Shown: positions 45,870-55,051, numbered from the stretch's first letter. The stretch: 64,000 nt of DNA from DASZVB01 sp036272055 (GCA_036272055.1 DATAZL010000131.1:62001-126000); one strand, 5' to 3'. Notes: a model not told the origin generated them from the sequence alone. A program made the numbers and translations.

Positions 45870-46943
45870 ATGAGTATGGAGACGGGTACGCCCCGAGCAC
45901 TCGGCTTTCACATGCCGGCAGAGTGGGAGCCGCATGCGGCAACCTGGCTTGCCTGGCCTCACAACCGTGATGACTGGCCCGGGAAGTTCGAGTTGATCCC
46001 GCCGGTGTTCGTTGAAATCGCACGCGCACTCGCTGCCTCCGAAACGGTGCGGATAATCGTGGACGGCCCCACGCGTGAGCAAGAAATCCGAGGATTGCTC
46101 GCTGCCGGCAAGGTCGACACGAGCCAGGTCGAGTTCTTCCATGCGAAGACGGACCGGTCGTGGACGCGCGATTTCGTTCCGTTGTTCGTACGCCGCGAGC
46201 GCGAGGTCGCGGCGGTGAAGTTCCGGTTCGACGGCTGGGCCCGCTACGACAATCACGAGCAGGACGACGCCGCAGGACGCGCCGTCGCTGCCTGGCGAAG
46301 CATGCGCGGCTTCGAACCGACCGCGGACGACGCCGGCAAGACGCGGAGCGTCGTCCTCGAGGGCGGCGCGATCGACGTCGACGGCGAAGGGACGCTCCTC
46401 GCGTCGGATGAGTGCCTGCTCACCGGGCCGCACGCGCGCAACGCCTGGCTCGGCAAGGCCGGTACCGAGCGCGTGCTCGACGAGTACCTCGGCGTCGAGA
46501 AGGTCATCTGGGTCGGCAGCGGCGTCGCGGGCGACGACACCGCGGGCCATGTCGACGACTTCGTCCGCTTCGTGGCGCCGGGCAAGATTCTTCTCTCGGA
46601 GGAGACGCGAGCGACCGACCCGAACTACGCGCCCCTTGCCGAGGCGCGTGAACGCCTCGAGGGCCAGCGTGACGCGAAGGGGCGCAAGCTCGAGGTGCTC
46701 CGAGTGCCGATGCCCGCCCCGGTGATGTGGGGGGATGAGCGGCTCCCGGCAAGCTACTCGAACTACTACGTCGCGAACGGCGTCGTGCTCGTCCCCGTCT
46801 TCGACGACCCGAACGACACGCGCGCTCTCGGCATCGTGGGAGAGTGCTTCCCGGGGCGACGGATCGTGCCGATCCGTGCGGTGGACCTCGTGCTCGGCCT
46901 CGGTACGGTGCACTGCAGCACGCACGAAGAACCGTCAGTGTAA
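45870..46943 (+). CDS. aguA: Agmatine deiminase
   Basis: Converts agmatine to N-carbamoylputrescine and ammonia, the first step towards putrescine; cytoplasmic. The 357-residue protein belongs to the guanidino-group-modifying (porphyromonas-type peptidyl-arginine deiminase-like) family. Landmarks are MPAEWEPHAATWLAWPHNRD at the N-terminus, DRSWTRDFVPLF with a catalytic Asp, VLEGGAIDVDGEGTLL, DTAGHVDDFVRFV with the catalytic His, and the nucleophilic Cys near the end in GTVHCSTHEEP. It pairs functionally with aguB at 43236 although two genes lie between. Confidence 0.95.
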   Translation: MSMETGTPRALGFHMPAEWEPHAATWLAWPHNRDDWPGKFELIPPVFVEIARALAASETVRIIVDGPTREQEIRGLLAAGKVDTSQVEFFHAKTDRSWTRDFVPLFVRREREVAAVKFRFDGWARYDNHEQDDAAGRAVAAWRSMRGFEPTADDAGKTRSVVLEGGAIDVDGEGTLLASDECLLTGPHARNAWLGKAGTERVLDEYLGVEKVIWVGSGVAGDDTAGHVDDFVRFVAPGKILLSEETRATDPNYAPLAEARERLEGQRDAKGRKLEVLRVPMPAPVMWGDERLPASYSNYYVANGVVLVPVFDDPNDTRALGIVGECFPGRRIVPIRAVDLVLGLGTVHCSTHEEPSV

Positions 46944-47082
46944 GTCGCTACGCAGCAGCCTCGCGAGCAGGTTGAACCACTCGCGGCGCAGCCCTTTCGT
47001 CGTTTGGGGGACAACCCGCTTGGCGCGTGGTATTCGACCGCTCGAGTCGGCAAGCTCGCCTTTGCTTCGCCGTGATCGCCAC

Positions 47083-48333
47083 ATGAACGACATACGAAGA
47101 GTGGTCATTACCGGCCTCGGAGCCGTCAGCCCGTGTGGCCCCGACACCGAGAGCACGTGGTCCGCGATCCGGGCCGGCAAGAGCGGCATCGCGCCGATCA
47201 CCCGCTTCGACGCGAGCGCCCACGCTTGCCGCATCGCGGGTGAAGTGAAGGGTTTTTCGCCCGAGCGCTGGATCGAGAAGAAGAAGATCAAGGAAGGCGA
47301 CACCTTCATCCACCTGTCGATCGCGGCGAGCCGCATGGCCGTCGAGAGCTCCGGCTTCGAGCCGACGGAGACCGAGCGCGAGCGCGTCGGAACGCTCATC
47401 GGCGTCGGCCTCGGCGGGCTCGACTTCATCGAGAAGACGGACCGCGTGTTGATGGAGAAGGGCCCGAACCGCGTCACGCCGTACTTCATCCCGGCGACGA
47501 TCGCGAACCTCGCCGCCGGCCAGGTCTCGATGCTCTTCCGCTTCAAGGGCGCGTGCTTCTCGACGACCGGCGCCTGCGCGTCGGGTTCTCACGCCATCGG
47601 AGAGGCGTTTCGCGCGATCCGCCACGGGTACATGGACGCCGCGGTCGCGGGCGGCTGCGAGTCGTGCATCACGCCGCTCTCCGTCGCGGGGTTCTCGCAG
47701 ATGCGCGCGCTCTCGACGCGCAACGCAGAGCCGGAGCGCGCGAGCCGTCCCTTCGATCGAGATCGCGACGGGTTCGTCCTCGGTGAAGGCGCGGGCGTAG
47801 TCCTTCTCGAGGAGCGTGACGCGGCCATCAAGCGCGGCGCGAAGATCCACGCCGAGCTAGTCGGTTACGGCGCGACGGCCGACGCCTATCATCTCACCCA
47901 GCCCGCACCCGAGGGCGAAGGCGCGCAGAGAGCCATGCGCATGGCCCTCGACGACGCGCACATCGCACCGGGAGACGTCGCCTACGTGAACGCGCACGGC
48001 ACCTCGACCGGCGTCGGCGACGTCAACGAGCTCCTCGCGATCCGCAAGGTCTTCGGCGCTCACGCGACGGGCGGCCTCCTCGTCTCGAGCACGAAGAGCA
48101 TGACCGGTCATCTCCTCGGCGGCGCCGGCTCGCTCGAGACGGTGCTCACCGTCCTCGCCGTCGAGCAGGGCATCGTCCCGCCGACGATCAACCTCGATAA
48201 CCCGGTCGACGAGGCGGCGGGAATGGATCTCGTCGCGCATAACGCGCGGGAGACGCGGATTCGCTTCGCGCTGAACAACTCGTTCGGCTTCGGCGGCACG
48301 AACACGACGCTGGTTCTCAAGCGTCACGAGTGA
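47083..48333 (+). CDS. fabF: Beta-ketoacyl-ACP synthase II (KAS II)
   Basis: Condenses malonyl-ACP with acyl-ACP during fatty-acid elongation. The ATG at 47083 gives 416 residues, the usual length. The N-terminus VVITGLGAVSPCG is typical. The active-site Cys is in TTGACASGSHAIGEAF, the two catalytic His in NAHGTSTGVGD and MTGHLLGGAG, and the Lys in STKSMTGH; NNSFGFGGTNTTLVLKRHE closes the protein. All residues needed for decarboxylative condensation are present. It is not next to acpP or other fab genes, so it may be a second KAS serving a specialised lipid rather than the main chain-length cycle. Confidence 0.93.
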   Translation: MNDIRRVVITGLGAVSPCGPDTESTWSAIRAGKSGIAPITRFDASAHACRIAGEVKGFSPERWIEKKKIKEGDTFIHLSIAASRMAVESSGFEPTETERERVGTLIGVGLGGLDFIEKTDRVLMEKGPNRVTPYFIPATIANLAAGQVSMLFRFKGACFSTTGACASGSHAIGEAFRAIRHGYMDAAVAGGCESCITPLSVAGFSQMRALSTRNAEPERASRPFDRDRDGFVLGEGAGVVLLEERDAAIKRGAKIHAELVGYGATADAYHLTQPAPEGEGAQRAMRMALDDAHIAPGDVAYVNAHGTSTGVGDVNELLAIRKVFGAHATGGLLVSSTKSMTGHLLGGAGSLETVLTVLAVEQGIVPPTINLDNPVDEAAGMDLVAHNARETRIRFALNNSFGFGGTNTTLVLKRHE

Positions 48334-48366
48334 GCGCGGCCGGCGCGGCCCATCCGCGACCTCGCC

Positions 48367-48993
48367 TCACGGCAAACAGATGCCGAAGCCGCCCGTCTCG
48401 CAGCCGTGGCTCAGGCACTCGATCATCTGTGAGCGGCGCTCCGGCTTCCACGCCGCGATGAGCTGCTCGCAGACCGGTGCCGTGATCTGCTCGGCGACGT
48501 CGGAGCACGACGCGGCGATCTGTGTGCAGAGCGCACTGTAGGCGCCGTCGGTCTTCGCCCTGGTCACGGCACCGAGGCCGCACTGGACGATACGGTTCCC
48601 GTCGCAGGGCGAGCCCTTCGACGGATCGTGCATGCATTTCATCCACGCGGCGCCGACGCGGGGCAGGACGGCAGGCCCGAGCTTTTCACAGGTGCGCTGG
48701 GCGATGGACGCGCCGAGACAGCTCGTCGGAGCGGCCAGCGAGGCGCAGTCGAGGACCTTCGTGGAGTCGTCCCCGTCGTCGTCCGACGGCGCGACGACTA
48801 TCTCGATGTCGTTCCGCTCGTCGTCGTCGTCCGACGCCTCGACGGCGCGCGACGAGCTCGGCTGCGTGCGAACGTCGGACGGAGGCGAGACGGAGAGCGG
48901 CGTCCGCGACGGCTCGGTATGGCCGCACGAGATGACGGCCGCGGCTGAAGCGCAGACGGCAATCACGAGCTCGCGGGGCCAGCGCCGTCGCAT
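48367..48993 (-). CDS. Cys-rich predicted lipoprotein
   Basis: A 208-residue exported protein; the ATG at 48993 gives a signal peptide ending in V-I-S-C (Cys about 23). A disordered acidic region (EASDDDDERNDIEIVVAPSD) leads to a C-terminal half with about ten regularly spaced Cys (for example CLGASIAQRTCEKL, CMHDPSKGSPC, CTQIAASC, CEQLIAAW, CLSHGCETGGFGICLP), suggesting a small disulfide-stabilised helical domain. Cys pairs separated by 9-12 residues are common in myxobacterial secreted proteins, but no named family was recognised. It converges with fabF, 33 bp apart. Confidence 0.65.
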   Translation of the reverse strand: MRRRWPRELVIAVCASAAAVISCGHTEPSRTPLSVSPPSDVRTQPSSSRAVEASDDDDERNDIEIVVAPSDDDGDDSTKVLDCASLAAPTSCLGASIAQRTCEKLGPAVLPRVGAAWMKCMHDPSKGSPCDGNRIVQCGLGAVTRAKTDGAYSALCTQIAASCSDVAEQITAPVCEQLIAAWKPERRSQMIECLSHGCETGGFGICLP

Positions 48994-49108
48994 CCGGCAC
49001 GAGCTTATCGCCCCCGAGCCGGAATCCAAGCCCGCTTCGCTCGCGTATTTCGCTGCGCTTTCGTCCGTTGGGATTGCGTTCCGCCGATGGGGGAATACAG
49101 GAGATGCC

Positions 49109-49975
49109 ATGTCCGAGCCGCTTTCCCCTTCCACCCCGAGCTCCGACGAGATCGACGAAGCGAGTGAGGAATCGTTTCCCGCAAGCGATCCGCCCGCGTG
49201 GACGCTCGGTCGCGACCAGCACGAACGCCGCGACGGCCACGACCAGGCGCTTGCTCGCGCCTTCGATGGGCAGGCCGCGCAGTTCGAGCGCGCCCCCGTC
49301 CAGACCGACAGGGTCGCCCTCGATCGGCTGGTCGCCTTCGCGCGGCTCCCCGCGGGCGCGCACCTCGCCGACGCCGGGTGCGGCCCGGGCCTCGTCGCTG
49401 AGGCGTTCCTGCGAGCCGGATACCGGGTGACCGGCTTCGATCTGTCCACTGAGATGGTCGCACGCGCCCGCACACGCAACGCCGGCGCAGGAGACCGTGC
49501 CACGTTCGAGCAGCAATCCATCTACGACGTGAAGGGGCCCTTCGACGCGTCGGTGTCGCGTTACGTGCTGCATCACAGCCCGGATCCCGCCCGGTTCGTG
49601 CGGCACCAGGCGTCGCTGCTCCGTCCAGGCGGCGTTCTCGTCCTCTGCGATCACCTGACCGACCCGGACCCGGAGCGCGCTCGCTGGCACACCGAGATCG
49701 AGCGCCTGCGCGACAAGACCCACACCCATAACCTGAGCGGTGGCGAGCTCGTCGATCTCTTCGCCGCCGCCGGCCTGACCGAAGTCCAGAGCGACGAGGA
49801 AGCGTTCGAGCTCGACTTCGACGAGTGGTTCGATCGAGGGACGCCCGCGGCGCAGAAAACCGACGTCCGCGCCCGGCTCCTCGCCGGGACGGCGCGCGGC
49901 TTCGCGCCCGTGCGCGACGGCGAGAAGATCCGCATCGCGTGCGTGCGCGCGATGGTGCGCGGCGTGAAGCGCTGA
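49109..49975 (+). CDS. SAM-dependent methyltransferase with N-terminal ESFPASDPP motif
   Basis: The ATG at 49109, preceded by CAGGAG, gives 288 residues. Residues ~10-35 contain DEIDEASEESFPASDPPAWT, a motif usually found in very small stand-alone bacterial proteins; its fusion here is unusual. Residues ~55-200 form a class I methyltransferase domain: motif I LADAGCGPGLVAEAFLRAG, then GFDLSTEMVARA, DASVSRYVLHHSPDP and LLRPGGVLVLCDHLTDPDPE. The fold resembles UbiE/Coq5-type small-molecule methyltransferases. The substrate is unknown. Confidence 0.85.
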   Translation: MSEPLSPSTPSSDEIDEASEESFPASDPPAWTLGRDQHERRDGHDQALARAFDGQAAQFERAPVQTDRVALDRLVAFARLPAGAHLADAGCGPGLVAEAFLRAGYRVTGFDLSTEMVARARTRNAGAGDRATFEQQSIYDVKGPFDASVSRYVLHHSPDPARFVRHQASLLRPGGVLVLCDHLTDPDPERARWHTEIERLRDKTHTHNLSGGELVDLFAAAGLTEVQSDEEAFELDFDEWFDRGTPAAQKTDVRARLLAGTARGFAPVRDGEKIRIACVRAMVRGVKR

Positions 49976-49979
49976 CGCC

Positions 49980-51134
49980 TCAGGGCTTCGCGGGGCAAAA
50001 GACGCGCTTCGTCGAGACGACCACGTCGTCGACGTAGAGCGTCCGTGCAGTGTCCATCTGGTACGACTCCCACCCGAGCTCCAGGTTGTCGAAGGTGGGC
50101 GCTTTCCACTCGTAAGTCTTGTCCTGGTGCACGCAGCCCTGGCCCGTGCCCTGCACGGTGAGCGAGTCCACGGGAGCGCCGTCGAGCCAGAACCGGAGCG
50201 TGTCGTTCGGGCCGTCGAACTGCCACTCGACGCACGTCCATTTCGCGACCGGCATCACGACGTCGTTGTTCGCGTGGTTCCAGCAATCGCTCGCCGGTCC
50301 CGTCCCCGAGTAATTGTCCGGCGTGTCGTAATTCGCCATGAGCTTCGTGCCGACGAAGGTGTCGCCGTTCTTGACCGGAAGCTGCCCGCCGTAGCGGTAG
50401 ATCGCGTGATAATTCTGCCCGGGGATGAGCCCGCTCGCTTGCAAGAAGGTCCAGTGTACGGAGGTGTCGGGCGCGGCGTCGAGACGCGTCATCATCCTTC
50501 CATAGAAGGCGTTGCCCTTCACCGGGAAGACCGACGCGAGGTCGAGCTTGATGTATGCCGTCTTGCTGTTCGCGCCAGCCTGCGTCGTGCACTCGACGGC
50601 CTTGGTGCCGCCGAGCTGCGCGGTGTCGACGACGCTGACCGTGCCCATGTTCGTCGACGTCTTCCATCCGCCGCCGGGCGCCTTGCCCGTCGCATAGCTC
50701 TCGAAATTTTCGCAGAACAGCGCCGTCGCGCACGGATCCGCGCCTGCGTCGGTTCCCGCGTCGGTCGCGCCTGCGACGCCGCCATTGGCAGCGCCGCCGC
50801 TGTTCGTCGCACCTCCGCTGGAGGCGCCGCCACTCGCCGTCGTGCCGGCGCTACCGCCGGAGCTCGCCGTCGCGCCGCCTGCGCTGTTCGAGGTACCGCC
50901 AGTCATCGTCGCGCCGCCGCTCGACGTCGCGCCGCCGGCCTGCGCGGCTCCGCCGCTTCCGCCGCTGGTCGACCCCGCCGCACCGGAGCCGCCACCCGTA
51001 GATGCGCCGGAATCCGACGCGCCGCCGCCGCCGTCCTTGCTACACGCGCCGACCAGCGCGCCGGCCGCTAGCAAGGGAAGGAACGCGACGCGCGCCCGCG
51101 AAAAGCCGTACGAGTGAGCTCGTCCCATCGTCAC
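49980..51134 (-). CDS. Lipoprotein with Gly/Ser linker and Cip1-like beta-sandwich domain
   Basis: A 384-residue cell-surface protein from a GTG at 51134 (or ATG 51128). The lipobox is L-V-G-A-C. A ~90-residue Gly/Ser/Ala/Thr linker follows. The folded part (~135-384) begins CATALFCENFESYATGKAPG and contains WTFLQASGLIPGQ, CWNHANN, KWTCVEWQFDGPNDTLRFWL and LYVDDVVVS. This is a concanavalin-A-like jelly roll that resembles Cip1-type polysaccharide-binding or lyase proteins. The Cip1 link is from memory of the motif style and is the less certain part; a role in binding a polysaccharide is plausible. Confidence 0.6.
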   Translation of the reverse strand: MTMGRAHSYGFSRARVAFLPLLAAGALVGACSKDGGGGASDSGASTGGGSGAAGSTSGGSGGAAQAGGATSSGGATMTGGTSNSAGGATASSGGSAGTTASGGASSGGATNSGGAANGGVAGATDAGTDAGADPCATALFCENFESYATGKAPGGGWKTSTNMGTVSVVDTAQLGGTKAVECTTQAGANSKTAYIKLDLASVFPVKGNAFYGRMMTRLDAAPDTSVHWTFLQASGLIPGQNYHAIYRYGGQLPVKNGDTFVGTKLMANYDTPDNYSGTGPASDCWNHANNDVVMPVAKWTCVEWQFDGPNDTLRFWLDGAPVDSLTVQGTGQGCVHQDKTYEWKAPTFDNLELGWESYQMDTARTLYVDDVVVSTKRVFCPAKP

Positions 51135-51209
51135 ACGATACGGCTTCTCGCGGGCCGATCCAGCCTTTTTCGGCTCGACGAGAACCGGCGCGCGTACGCG
51201 TCGCTCAGC

Positions 51210-52274
51210 TCAGCGAGACTTGGCGGCGCGACGGGCGCGCACGGCGGCGGCGAGCTCGACGAGCACCGGAATCGTCGCGTCCCAGCCGATGCAGGCGTCG
51301 GTGACGCTCTGGCCGTAGACGAGGTTCGCGGGATCCTTGAGCTCTTGCCTGCCCTCGGTGAGAAAGCTCTCGACCATCACGCCGAACACGGCGGTGCTGC
51401 CCGCCGCGACCTGGCGCGCAATCTCGTGCGCGACCTCGGGCTGCTTCTTGAAGTCTTTGCTGCTGTTGCCGTGGCTGCAGTCGACCAGGACGCTCGCCCG
51501 GAGGCCGGCCTTGTCGAGGAGGTCCGCCGTCTTCTTCACGCTCGGCTCGTCGAAGTTCGGGCCGGTGGCGCCGCCGCGGAGGATGACGTGACAATCCGGG
51601 TTGCCGGTGGTCTGCACGATGGCGGCGAGGCCTTGCTCGGTCACGCCCAGAAAACGATGGGGGTGCGCCGCCGACACGACCGCGTCGACCGCGAGCTGAA
51701 CGGTGCCGTGAGTACCGTTCTTGAAGCCGATCGGCATCGAGAGACCCGACGCGAGCTGGCGATGCACCTGGCTCTCCGTCGTGCGCGCGCCGATGGCGCC
51801 CCACGCCACGAGATCGGCGATGAACTGCGGCGTGATCGGGTCGAGGAACTCCGTCGCGCACGGCAGCCCGAGCTCGCTCAGCTCGAGGAGCACGCGACGT
51901 GCGCGGCGCAAGCCCTCGTTGATCTGGAACGTCTCGTCCAGGTACGGGTCGTTGATGAGGCCCTTCCAGCCGATGGTCGTGCGCGGCTTCTCGAAATAGA
52001 CGCGCATCATGATGTACAGATCGTCCTCGAGCTCGCGCTGGACCTTGCGCAGGCGCGACGCGTACTCGACAGCGGCCTTCGGATCGTGAATCGAGCAGGG
52101 CCCCACGACGGCGAGAAGCCGGTCGTCCTCGCCGTGGAGGATGCGTGACGCCTGGCGTCGTCCTTCGAGGAGCACGTGTGCGGCGGCGTCGCTGACGGCC
52201 ACTTCTTCGAGCAAGATCGCGGGAGAGAGCAGCGGCCGCACACTCTCGACGCGAAGATTTCTGGTCCGTTCCAT
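51210..52274 (-). CDS. 3-deoxy-7-phosphoheptulonate synthase (DAHP synthase, class I)
   Basis: Condenses phosphoenolpyruvate with erythrose 4-phosphate, the first step of the shikimate pathway. The ATG at 52274 gives 354 residues, as in E. coli AroF/AroG/AroH. Motifs include LLAVVGPCSIHDP, MRVYFEKPRTTIGWKGLIND, GARTTESQVHRQLASGLSMP, GFKNGTHG, VILRGGATGPNF, VDCSHGNSSKD and GVMVESFLTEGRQ. Which aromatic amino acid inhibits it cannot be told from sequence alone. It is monocistronic by position, with a divergent outer-membrane-like gene upstream. Confidence 0.95.
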   Translation of the reverse strand: MERTRNLRVESVRPLLSPAILLEEVAVSDAAAHVLLEGRRQASRILHGEDDRLLAVVGPCSIHDPKAAVEYASRLRKVQRELEDDLYIMMRVYFEKPRTTIGWKGLINDPYLDETFQINEGLRRARRVLLELSELGLPCATEFLDPITPQFIADLVAWGAIGARTTESQVHRQLASGLSMPIGFKNGTHGTVQLAVDAVVSAAHPHRFLGVTEQGLAAIVQTTGNPDCHVILRGGATGPNFDEPSVKKTADLLDKAGLRASVLVDCSHGNSSKDFKKQPEVAHEIARQVAAGSTAVFGVMVESFLTEGRQELKDPANLVYGQSVTDACIGWDATIPVLVELAAAVRARRAAKSR

Positions 52275-52386
52275 GGGCGGGGCCGAACTCTTGCACGAAA
52301 CCGCCGCTGCGCCCGTCATAAAGCACGGCGGTTCGCGCCGGTGACGTTGCGACGTACCGCGAACACTAATAGGCTCGTCAGCGCGG

Positions 52387-53610
52387 ATGACTGCGGTTTA
52401 CGGCCGTGATCTCGGCGGCTCTCTCGGTGGCCGCATCGGCGCATGTTTCGGGCTCGGGCTCGCGGTCACGTCCGCGGCACTCGGGTGGACGAGCGTCGTG
52501 CACGCCGAAGAAACGCCGGCGACGGCAGCGGCGAGCGCTTCGCCGTCCCTGGCCGTCGTCGCAGACGTGGGCGGCGGGGCCTCGTCCACGCACAGCGCGG
52601 AGATCCGCGCCGCGCTCAACACCGTGGCGCGAATTCACGGCTACGAGCCCGCGGGAAAGCTCGACGTCGAGGGCGCCGCGAGCGCCGAGCAGCTCATCGT
52701 CGCAGGCACCGTCACCGACGACCCGATAAAGCTCGAACACCTACGCTTCGTCCTCCATGTCGACGCGCTCGTGCGCGTGTCGCACGTGACGGACCGCGAG
52801 GGCGGCACGGTGCGCATCACCGTGGTGACGCCCGACGGCTTTCAGACCCGTCTGCTCACCGCCGACACGACGGACTCCGTCGAGCACGCGCTCGACGTGC
52901 TCCTGCCGCGGCGCGACGGATCGGGAGCCGCGAAGGCCGCCGCACCCGATCCGGAAGAGCAGGAGCTCTGGAAGGCGCGCGGCGGTTTTCGTCCGACCTA
53001 CGGCGTGATGGCGTTCGCGTCGGTGACGTCGCTCCGTCACTTCGGCTTCCGCGCAGACAACGCGAGCGGCATCGGTACCGTCAATGCCACCGCGACGGCG
53101 ATCGGCGTCGGTGGCGGCCTCGGCGTACGTCTCGGGGCGCAGTATCTCCCGACGCTGACGCCGAACCCCGCGGGCACGTTCTTCGCGGCACGCCTCGCCA
53201 TCGGCATCGACACGGACTTCTTCTACCTGCGGAAGCCGACCGGATATTCGTACGCCGCGTCCGCGCGCTCCACGCAGTACGGAGGCGAGGCGCTCTGGGT
53301 CGCGAGCATCCCCATCGAGCTCGGCGGCGCGTTCGCGATCGGTCGCTTCAGCGAGCAGAGCTGGCACGGCGCGCTACTCGGGATCGCCTACGCGCCCGAG
53401 GCTCAGTACTCGATGGTCCTGAGTCGTTCGTCGGGTGACTTCCGTTTCAATCCGGCAGGCGCGGAGCTCTCGGTGGACGTCACCGGTATCGACGCGAGCC
53501 GGGGTGATACGTCGGCCGCGCAGATACGCATCGCGCTCTGGGGCGTCGCACCGCTGAACGACGCGCATCCGGGCCTCCTGTCGCTCGGTATCGGCACGAT
53601 CTGGTACTGA
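52387..53610 (+). CDS. Exported protein with C-terminal beta-barrel-like domain
   Basis: A 407-residue protein with a long signal peptide (CFGLGLAVTSAALGWTSVVHA). Residues ~50-180 form an alpha/beta region (HSAEIRAALNTVARIHGYEP, LIVAGTVTD). The C-terminal ~200 residues have alternating amphipathic strands with Gly and aromatic residues (VGGGLGVRLGAQYLPTLTPN, FFAARLAIGIDTDFFYL) and end in G-T-I-W-Y, an aromatic terminus typical of outer-membrane beta-barrels. No family was recognised. It lies before the Fur-box operon on the same strand but is separated from it by ~100 bp. Confidence 0.6.
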   Translation: MTAVYGRDLGGSLGGRIGACFGLGLAVTSAALGWTSVVHAEETPATAAASASPSLAVVADVGGGASSTHSAEIRAALNTVARIHGYEPAGKLDVEGAASAEQLIVAGTVTDDPIKLEHLRFVLHVDALVRVSHVTDREGGTVRITVVTPDGFQTRLLTADTTDSVEHALDVLLPRRDGSGAAKAAAPDPEEQELWKARGGFRPTYGVMAFASVTSLRHFGFRADNASGIGTVNATATAIGVGGGLGVRLGAQYLPTLTPNPAGTFFAARLAIGIDTDFFYLRKPTGYSYAASARSTQYGGEALWVASIPIELGGAFAIGRFSEQSWHGALLGIAYAPEAQYSMVLSRSSGDFRFNPAGAELSVDVTGIDASRGDTSAAQIRIALWGVAPLNDAHPGLLSLGIGTIWY

Positions 53611-53675
53611 CCGCGAGGGGCGCTCAGTTGCTGAATCTAACGATTTCAGCGACTTGCGGGAAAGTGCGTGCGGGG

Positions 53676-53700
53676 ATTGAAAATGAATGTCATTTTCAAT
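53676..53700 (+). promoter_or_regulatory. Fur box upstream of the dihaem/imelysin operon
   Basis: A perfect palindrome with 11-bp arms, ATTGAAAATGA and TCATTTTCAAT, around ATG. The inner 19 bases GAAAATGAATGTCATTTTC match the E. coli Fur consensus GATAATGATAATCATTATC at 14 of 19 positions, in a genome where A/T-rich sequence is rare. It ends 13 bp before the ATG of the DUF1111 gene, so a repressor bound here would block transcription or initiation. A Fur-family relative (Zur, Mur) cannot be excluded. Confidence 0.8.
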
Positions 53701-53713
53701 AAGGTCCTCGCAC

Positions 53714-55030
53714 ATGACGGCTCGAGCCCCCCATTTCGAAACGCAGCAGCCCCGGAAGCGCTTCCGGCGCGGCGTCTTCGAGCTCGCGTCGCTCGTCTTC
53801 GCGTCGTCGGCGTTCGTGGCCTGTTCGGGTAGCGGCAAGACCCCGGACGAGACGACGCCGGCTCCCTCGCCCATCACGGCGTCGACCGCCATCGCCAACC
53901 TGCGCGACACGCCGATCACGCACCTGTCGAGCGACCTCGAGGCCACCTTCAACGACGGCGACAACTCCTTCAGCATCGGCATGCGCGACGCCGACGGCCT
54001 CGGGCCGCTCTACACGCGCGTGTCGTGCGCTGCCTGTCACGACACCGGCACGCGCGGTCCGGGCCTCGTACAGAAGATGTCCGTCGTCGAGGCCGACGGC
54101 GTCACGCCGTCGACGGATCAGTCGCTCCTGCCGTACGGGCACACGGTGCATCCGCTCGTCGCGGGCGGAGAGCGAACGCCCATCGTGCCACCCGACGACA
54201 AGAGCATCCTCGTCACGAAGCGCATCGGTCCGCCGATCCTCGCGCGTGGCTACATGGAGGCGATCGACGACTCCGAGATCCAGCGCGTCGAGAGCGAGCA
54301 GGCCGCGCGCTCCGACGGCATCCATGGTCGGATCAATCACGTCGTCTACGCGTCGGAGATGAGCGCGGACCCGACCTTCCACACCCACGCGAAGGGTGAC
54401 CAGGTCATCGGCCGCTTCGGCCTCAAATCCCGCATCGCCACGCTCGACGACTTCGTCGCGGACGCCTTCCAGGGCGACATGGGCATCACGAGCCCCCTCC
54501 GCCCGACGGAGATCGAGAACCCCGACGGCCTCCTCGACGACGACAAGCCCGGCATCGACGTCGAGCTGGCGAGCGTCCAGTCCCGCGCAATGTACCTGCG
54601 GCTCCTCGCGATCCCCCAGCGCAGCAAGGTCGACGGCGGCAGCGAGCTCTTCGCATCGACGCTGTGTGCGGTGTGCCACATGCCGTCCATGCACACGCGC
54701 ACCGACTACCCCGTCCCGGCGCTCGCCGACATCGACGCGCCCGTCTACACGGATCTGCTCATTCATCGCATGGGCCCCGGGCTCGCGGACGGGCTCCCCG
54801 TCGATCCGTCCGTCGACGGCGAAGCGGGCTCGTTCGACTGGCGGACGACGCCGCTCATCGGCGTGCGGTTCAACCGCACGTTCCTGCACGACAGCCGCGT
54901 GACGACCGTCGAAGACGCCATCACCGCGCACGGTGGCGAAGGCTCGGAGGCGACCGCCTCCATCGAGCTCTTCAACTCTCTCTCCGACGACGACCGCAAG
55001 ACACTGCTCGACTTCGTCGAGAGCCTCTGA
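53714..55030 (+). CDS. DUF1111 dihaem cytochrome c-type lipoprotein (putative peroxidase-like)
   Basis: The ATG at 53714, next to the Fur box, gives 438 residues. The export signal has a lipobox (F-V-A-C). Two c-type haem-binding motifs are present, CAACHDTG after the first ~100 residues and CAVCHMPSMH near residue 320. The order of landmarks (GLGPLYTRVSC, GRFGLKSRIATLDDFVADAF, TPLIGVRFNRTFLHDSRVTT, then ITAHGGEGSEA) matches the DUF1111 family of dihaem oxidoreductases related to cytochrome c peroxidases. Members commonly sit beside imelysin/EfeO-type genes, as here. It probably acts in the periplasm in iron or haem handling. It is the first gene of a four-gene operon. Confidence 0.85.
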   Translation: MTARAPHFETQQPRKRFRRGVFELASLVFASSAFVACSGSGKTPDETTPAPSPITASTAIANLRDTPITHLSSDLEATFNDGDNSFSIGMRDADGLGPLYTRVSCAACHDTGTRGPGLVQKMSVVEADGVTPSTDQSLLPYGHTVHPLVAGGERTPIVPPDDKSILVTKRIGPPILARGYMEAIDDSEIQRVESEQAARSDGIHGRINHVVYASEMSADPTFHTHAKGDQVIGRFGLKSRIATLDDFVADAFQGDMGITSPLRPTEIENPDGLLDDDKPGIDVELASVQSRAMYLRLLAIPQRSKVDGGSELFASTLCAVCHMPSMHTRTDYPVPALADIDAPVYTDLLIHRMGPGLADGLPVDPSVDGEAGSFDWRTTPLIGVRFNRTFLHDSRVTTVEDAITAHGGEGSEATASIELFNSLSDDDRKTLLDFVESL

Positions 55031-55035
55031 TCCGC

Positions 55036-55051
55036 CGCCGCTAAAGCGGCG
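55036..55051 (+). terminator. Small hairpin between the dihaem and imelysin genes
   Basis: CGCCGC-TAAA-GCGGCG forms a 6-bp stem with a four-base loop, five bases after the DUF1111 stop. There is no T-run, so it is more likely an mRNA-stability or partial-attenuation element within the operon than a full terminator. Confidence 0.35.

Noticed and set aside
45096..46925. A long minus-strand frame opposite aguA
   Set aside because: Its upstream part is antisense of the well-conserved agmatine deiminase; only the part from the ATG at 45740 has membrane-protein character.
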